Part shown: in pieces, positions 60,696 through 64,000 of the stretch
Numbering within the stretch: the stretch's first letter is position 1
Layout of the letters: each line of letters starts with the position of its first letter
NCBI GenBank assembly: GCA_947247005.1
Contig: OX365956.1
Location: forward strand, 9,134,089 to 9,198,088
Direction: 5' to 3'
Length of the DNA: 64,000 nt
Source of the DNA: Spisula solida
Taxonomy: Eukaryota; Mollusca; Bivalvia; Venerida; Mactridae
Program-made: the position numbers and the translations under genes
Notes under the pieces: generated by a model
The model's database searches: none
The model's input: only the letters and a program-made list of their open reading frames with translations
Told to the model about the DNA's origin: nothing

Positions 60696-61990
60696 AAGTG
60701 GTGCAGATTTTCTTAACAGGGGCAACAACTCTTGCTTAGGAACAAAATCACGAAAACACCTGATGTCCTATGTTCTGATGTTAAGTTTTTGTTTATAATT
60801 GTATTGCAACATATTTGCATGGATATTGTTCATTTGATAATGTGCATCAAAAAGACATACAACATGAACCAGTTTGATGTCAAGGTCAAGGTCAATTCAA
60901 GGTCAAAGTCAGAAAAATAGCTAAAAATGAATATTTGCTCTCTATCTTTCTTAGTACAGCATGTGTTTTGAATTGAATTAGGTTATAAAAATGATAGGTG
61001 TATTTGTTAGTACATATTCTCTCATTATAAGCCATTTGTTTGATTACAAATATAAAAATATTGTCATAACAGCCATTTTATGCATTTGCATGTTGGCCGA
61101 GATGGCATTCTTACGAAGGCCCATAGCATTCTATGATCTAATGTGATTTGTTTGTTTAAGTATATAGTGTCTCATATTTACATGGATATTATTCATATGA
61201 TTATATTCATCAAATGAACATACACCTAAGACAAATTTGAGGTCAAGGTCATCGCCATTTCAAGGTCAAAGTGAACAAAATAGCTGAAAAAAATAAAAAT
61301 TGATATTTCCTCTCAATTTTTCTTAATATAGCATATCTTTTTAATTCAATTTGGTTATAAAAATGATAGTTGTTTTGGTTAGTACATATTCTCTCATGCT
61401 AAGCCATTTGTTTAATTAAAAATGTATCATTTTTGAGAAAAAAGCATCCATTTTATGCTTGCCAACATGGCATTCGTACGAAAATCCCTGGAATATTATT
61501 TTCTAATATGATTAGCTTGTTTTCGTATCCAGTATCTCATATTTGTATAGATAATATTAATTTGATAATATAAATCGAATTGACATACACCTAAAACCAA
61601 TTTGAGTTCAGGGTCAAGGTCCTTTCAAGGTCAATGTGAGGAAATAGCTAAAAAATGATATTTTGCCCTATTTTTCTTATTCTGACATGTTTTGAATTTT
61701 GTTTGGTTATTAAAGTGATAAATTTGTTGGTAAGAACATATCCTCCTCTCATTATAAGTTATTTGTTAGAAATGTTATTTAAAAAACTATTGTTATGTAT
61801 CAGGGTGTTGGCAGGGATGACATTGCTGCTTTCGTAATATCAATCGATTTTATTCAAAATTGACATGCATTTATAATGATGAATATTTGTATAGATATTA
61901 GAGACCATATCATATGTAGAAGAGTCCCTTAAAATATTAACATGTTCAATGTCATCTAAGGTCAACAGTTATTGTATGTGCAATTTTGAT
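60696..61990. repeat. About 365-bp tandem repeat with AGGTCA words
   Basis: The landmark GGTCAAGGTC recurs near 60885, 61241 and 61612, giving steps of about 356-371 bases. Each unit also has CAAGGTCAA(A/T)GT, GGTTATAAAAATGATA or a variant, and TAGTACATATTCTCTC. About three and a half diverged units are present. Confidence 0.8.
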
Positions 61991-62189
61991 TTGTCTCACC
62001 TTGTATGAAATTATCTTTACATAAACCTGACTGAACGACCATTTGATGAAGTTGTATACATGTTAAAACAACAAAATGTCTGTTTTCGTAACAGCCGTTG
62101 ATCATTTATATACACCATTGCTTCAGAGGGGCAAGGTTGTTTTAGTATATTCGTAGCTCTCTAGAAAACGGTTGCTATTAGAAATATTC
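61991..62189. other. Spacer between two satellites
   Basis: Nothing recognisable. Confidence 0.4.
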
Positions 62190-64000
62190 ACACAGACCCC
62201 GTGGCGTACTCACCACCACATAATACAGCAATCCCTTTGCACAATGGGATATTCATCGTTGCAATGTGCATAAATACCAAGCATTATGTGGTTATCACCA
62301 CAACATAAATCAGCCACCCATGCCATACAGGGTATGACTGGTGAGTATGGAAGTCATAGGTCCCATGAGGTAAACGTCAATGTCAAGTACATCTCAGACC
62401 CTGTGCGGTACACACCTCTGCCAGGTACCGACAGTGCATATGTGGAACACATCACTGCAGGGTACAGGCATCAACGACACTATGCTGTACGCATCACTGC
62501 AACGTACAGGCAACACAGGTTCTATGTGGTATGCACCATTACAAGGTACAGATTAGTTTATACTAATTTAATTCAGGTCGATTGTAAAACAAGTTTTTCC
62601 AACTTATATTAATCATCCTCGACATCTCATTCCTGATGTTATCCATCGCCACGAGAGTATGAGAGAGGAGAAGCCGGATTTCATTTTATGTACCAATTTT
62701 ATTTCGCGGCTAGGGATTGAACCCGAGACAAGGTGCAGGTATCAGAAGCCCTATGTGGGTACGTATCACTGCAAAATACAGATATCCTATACCAAAGAAG
62801 GTATTTACAGCATGAGAATATAATATTCACAGACCGTGCCCAGTAATGCTAGATATGTAAAATACAACATATCACTGTAATGTAAAGGCGCCGTAGGCTA
62901 AATAAGATACTTATTAAACACAAGAGAGAATAGCCATTAGGTACTCACCACCATATAATTCAGTCATCTCATGCCGGACACTTTACCATCGCTGAATCCA
63001 GCTACATGTATTACATGCTCAACGGATACACTCCACAATTAACATTAATTTTGCAGTGATTGCATCTCAGTCCATATTTGGTTACCAACATCATAGAGTA
63101 GTACAGCCAACCATGGCCCTATGATGAACACACCGCCACGCTGAGAAGTCATATATACTACAGTGCTCTCACTACCCGTGAATACAACTACACCACGATT
63201 TTGTGTTACTCATCACAACCAAATACAGATCATCCAGGTCCTTTGGAATATACTCGTACAACCCAGTTCCTAACCACTAATAACCACTGCAATGTACAAA
63301 CGATGTCCAAGACGCTCTGTTTATTCGATATAACGGAATATAGTCATCCCAGAATAAGTAATACCAAAGTATAAGCATCTCAGGCTTTATGGGGGTATTC
63401 ACCACGACATAATATTCTAAAAGCCATCTAACATCGTAAGTGGGGCACACATCACCACATGATTATACCATCCCTGGTCCTACGGGATACTTATCACTAT
63501 CAAGTTCAGCTTTCCCAGACAATCATGTGTACCACAAGGTACAGATACTCAAGGCCCTGCGCGATAGAAACCGCAACCATGTATGGCCATACCAAACTGC
63601 CTTTCATCGCCAGGCCTAGAGCCTAATATTGTTTGATACTGTGTTAAAGTTAACATAGCCTGGTATAAACAGGGTGCCAAAAGGTATGTTAACAGAACCT
63701 CTGCCTATTTATCAAATTCCTACGTCCTTCTTTCACAATGAAAACTATACTTGAAAGTAAGGGTACCTACCTATCACTGGTACAGTCATTCTGAATTGTA
63801 CGTACCACCACGTAGTTCAGCTATGGGATACACACCACCAATTAGTACAACAATTTCTGTTCTTTGTGGAGATGCATCACTGCAAAGTACAGGCACTTAT
63901 GTCCTATGATTGTATTCACAATCACTGGGTAGAGCTATCTCATGTCCTAAAGGGTGTTCACTACTGCAGCGTACAGTTAACCATGGCTCACCAACCAGTA
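62190..64000. repeat. Degenerate 42-bp minisatellite
   Basis: The cleanest part, 62453-62560, has CATCACTGCA(A/G)(C/G)GTACAGGC repeated at exactly 42-base steps. Further away CACCACCACATAAT, TATGTGGT and GTACAGGCA variants recur in degraded units to the window end. Because 42 is divisible by three, a 108-codon frame (62286-62612) stays open, but it is repetitive and not conserved outside it. The array continues past the right edge. Confidence 0.75.
62620..62742 (-). repeat. SINE fragment interrupting the minisatellite
   Basis: On the minus strand CTCGGGTTCAATCCCTAG is a B-box-like tRNA sequence followed by non-repeat text. The minisatellite stops before it and resumes after about 62740, so it looks inserted. 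Confidence 0.45.

Noticed and set aside
1..64000. CRISPR arrays, rRNA genes, bacterial operons
   Set aside because: No regularly spaced short identical repeats with unique spacers, no rRNA-like conserved text, and no dense co-directional frames were found.

Overview
This is AT-rich animal DNA with almost no intact protein-coding sequence. It is most likely from a bivalve mollusc. The lineage call rests on familiar bivalve dispersed repeats: the AGGTCA-rich 145-bp tandem at the left end, an AACAAGAGATGTTTGT-type repeat near 41.26 kb, a GCGCCACCTGGCGG-type motif near 55.74 kb, and very frequent ACATGTA/TACATGTA strings. It is an inference from pattern, not a database match.

The left two thirds is built from a multi-kilobase non-coding unit. 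It is present as five diverged copies in direct orientation: P1 about 1.23-9.8 kb, P2 about 10.0-16.8 kb, P3 about 18.2-21.35 kb, P4 about 21.4-26.9 kb, and P5 broken into pieces at 26.9-27.5, 30.95-31.35 and 36.6-38.46 kb. Two partial copies lie in inverted orientation: M1 about 40.4-43.06 kb and M2 about 46.6-47.85 kb. Because the copies align with each other, many insertions can be read against an empty site. These include a 3.8-kb APE-type non-LTR retrotransposon in P2 (11.76-15.54 kb), a 0.2-kb element with 7-8 bp duplications in P2, a 1.3-kb TA-flanked element and a 308-bp TAA-flanked Harbinger-like MITE in P4, a 0.95-kb inverted-repeat element in P1, and a foldback element in P1.

The only large reading frames belong to the retrotransposon: an endonuclease part and an endonuclease/reverse transcriptase part, separated by a frameshift. 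Other protein-like sequence is small. A zinc-ribbon plus membrane-segment terminal-exon candidate lies at 16.8-17.18 kb, in the spacer after P2. A frameshifted minus-strand fragment lies at 17.43-17.78 kb. Two short minus-strand exon candidates lie at 33.3-33.48 kb, a broken minus-strand coding region at 51.6-52.15 kb, and a possible transporter-like exon relic at 44.65-44.75 kb. None was identified to a named gene.

The right half holds palindromic and foldback elements (39.05, 46.46, 52.45, 55.8 and 57.97 kb), a decayed Tc1/mariner copy (34.57-35.56 kb) and tRNA-derived SINE-like sequences. It also holds several satellites: about 72 bp at 34.0-34.4 kb, about 92 bp at 51 kb, about 365 bp at 60.7-62 kb, and a 42-bp minisatellite running off the right end. 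A 2.2-kb near-palindrome at 27.56-29.75 kb consists of two terminal-repeat-bounded elements in head-to-head orientation. I found no rRNA, no intact tRNA, no CRISPR array and no prokaryotic feature. No complete host gene is visible.
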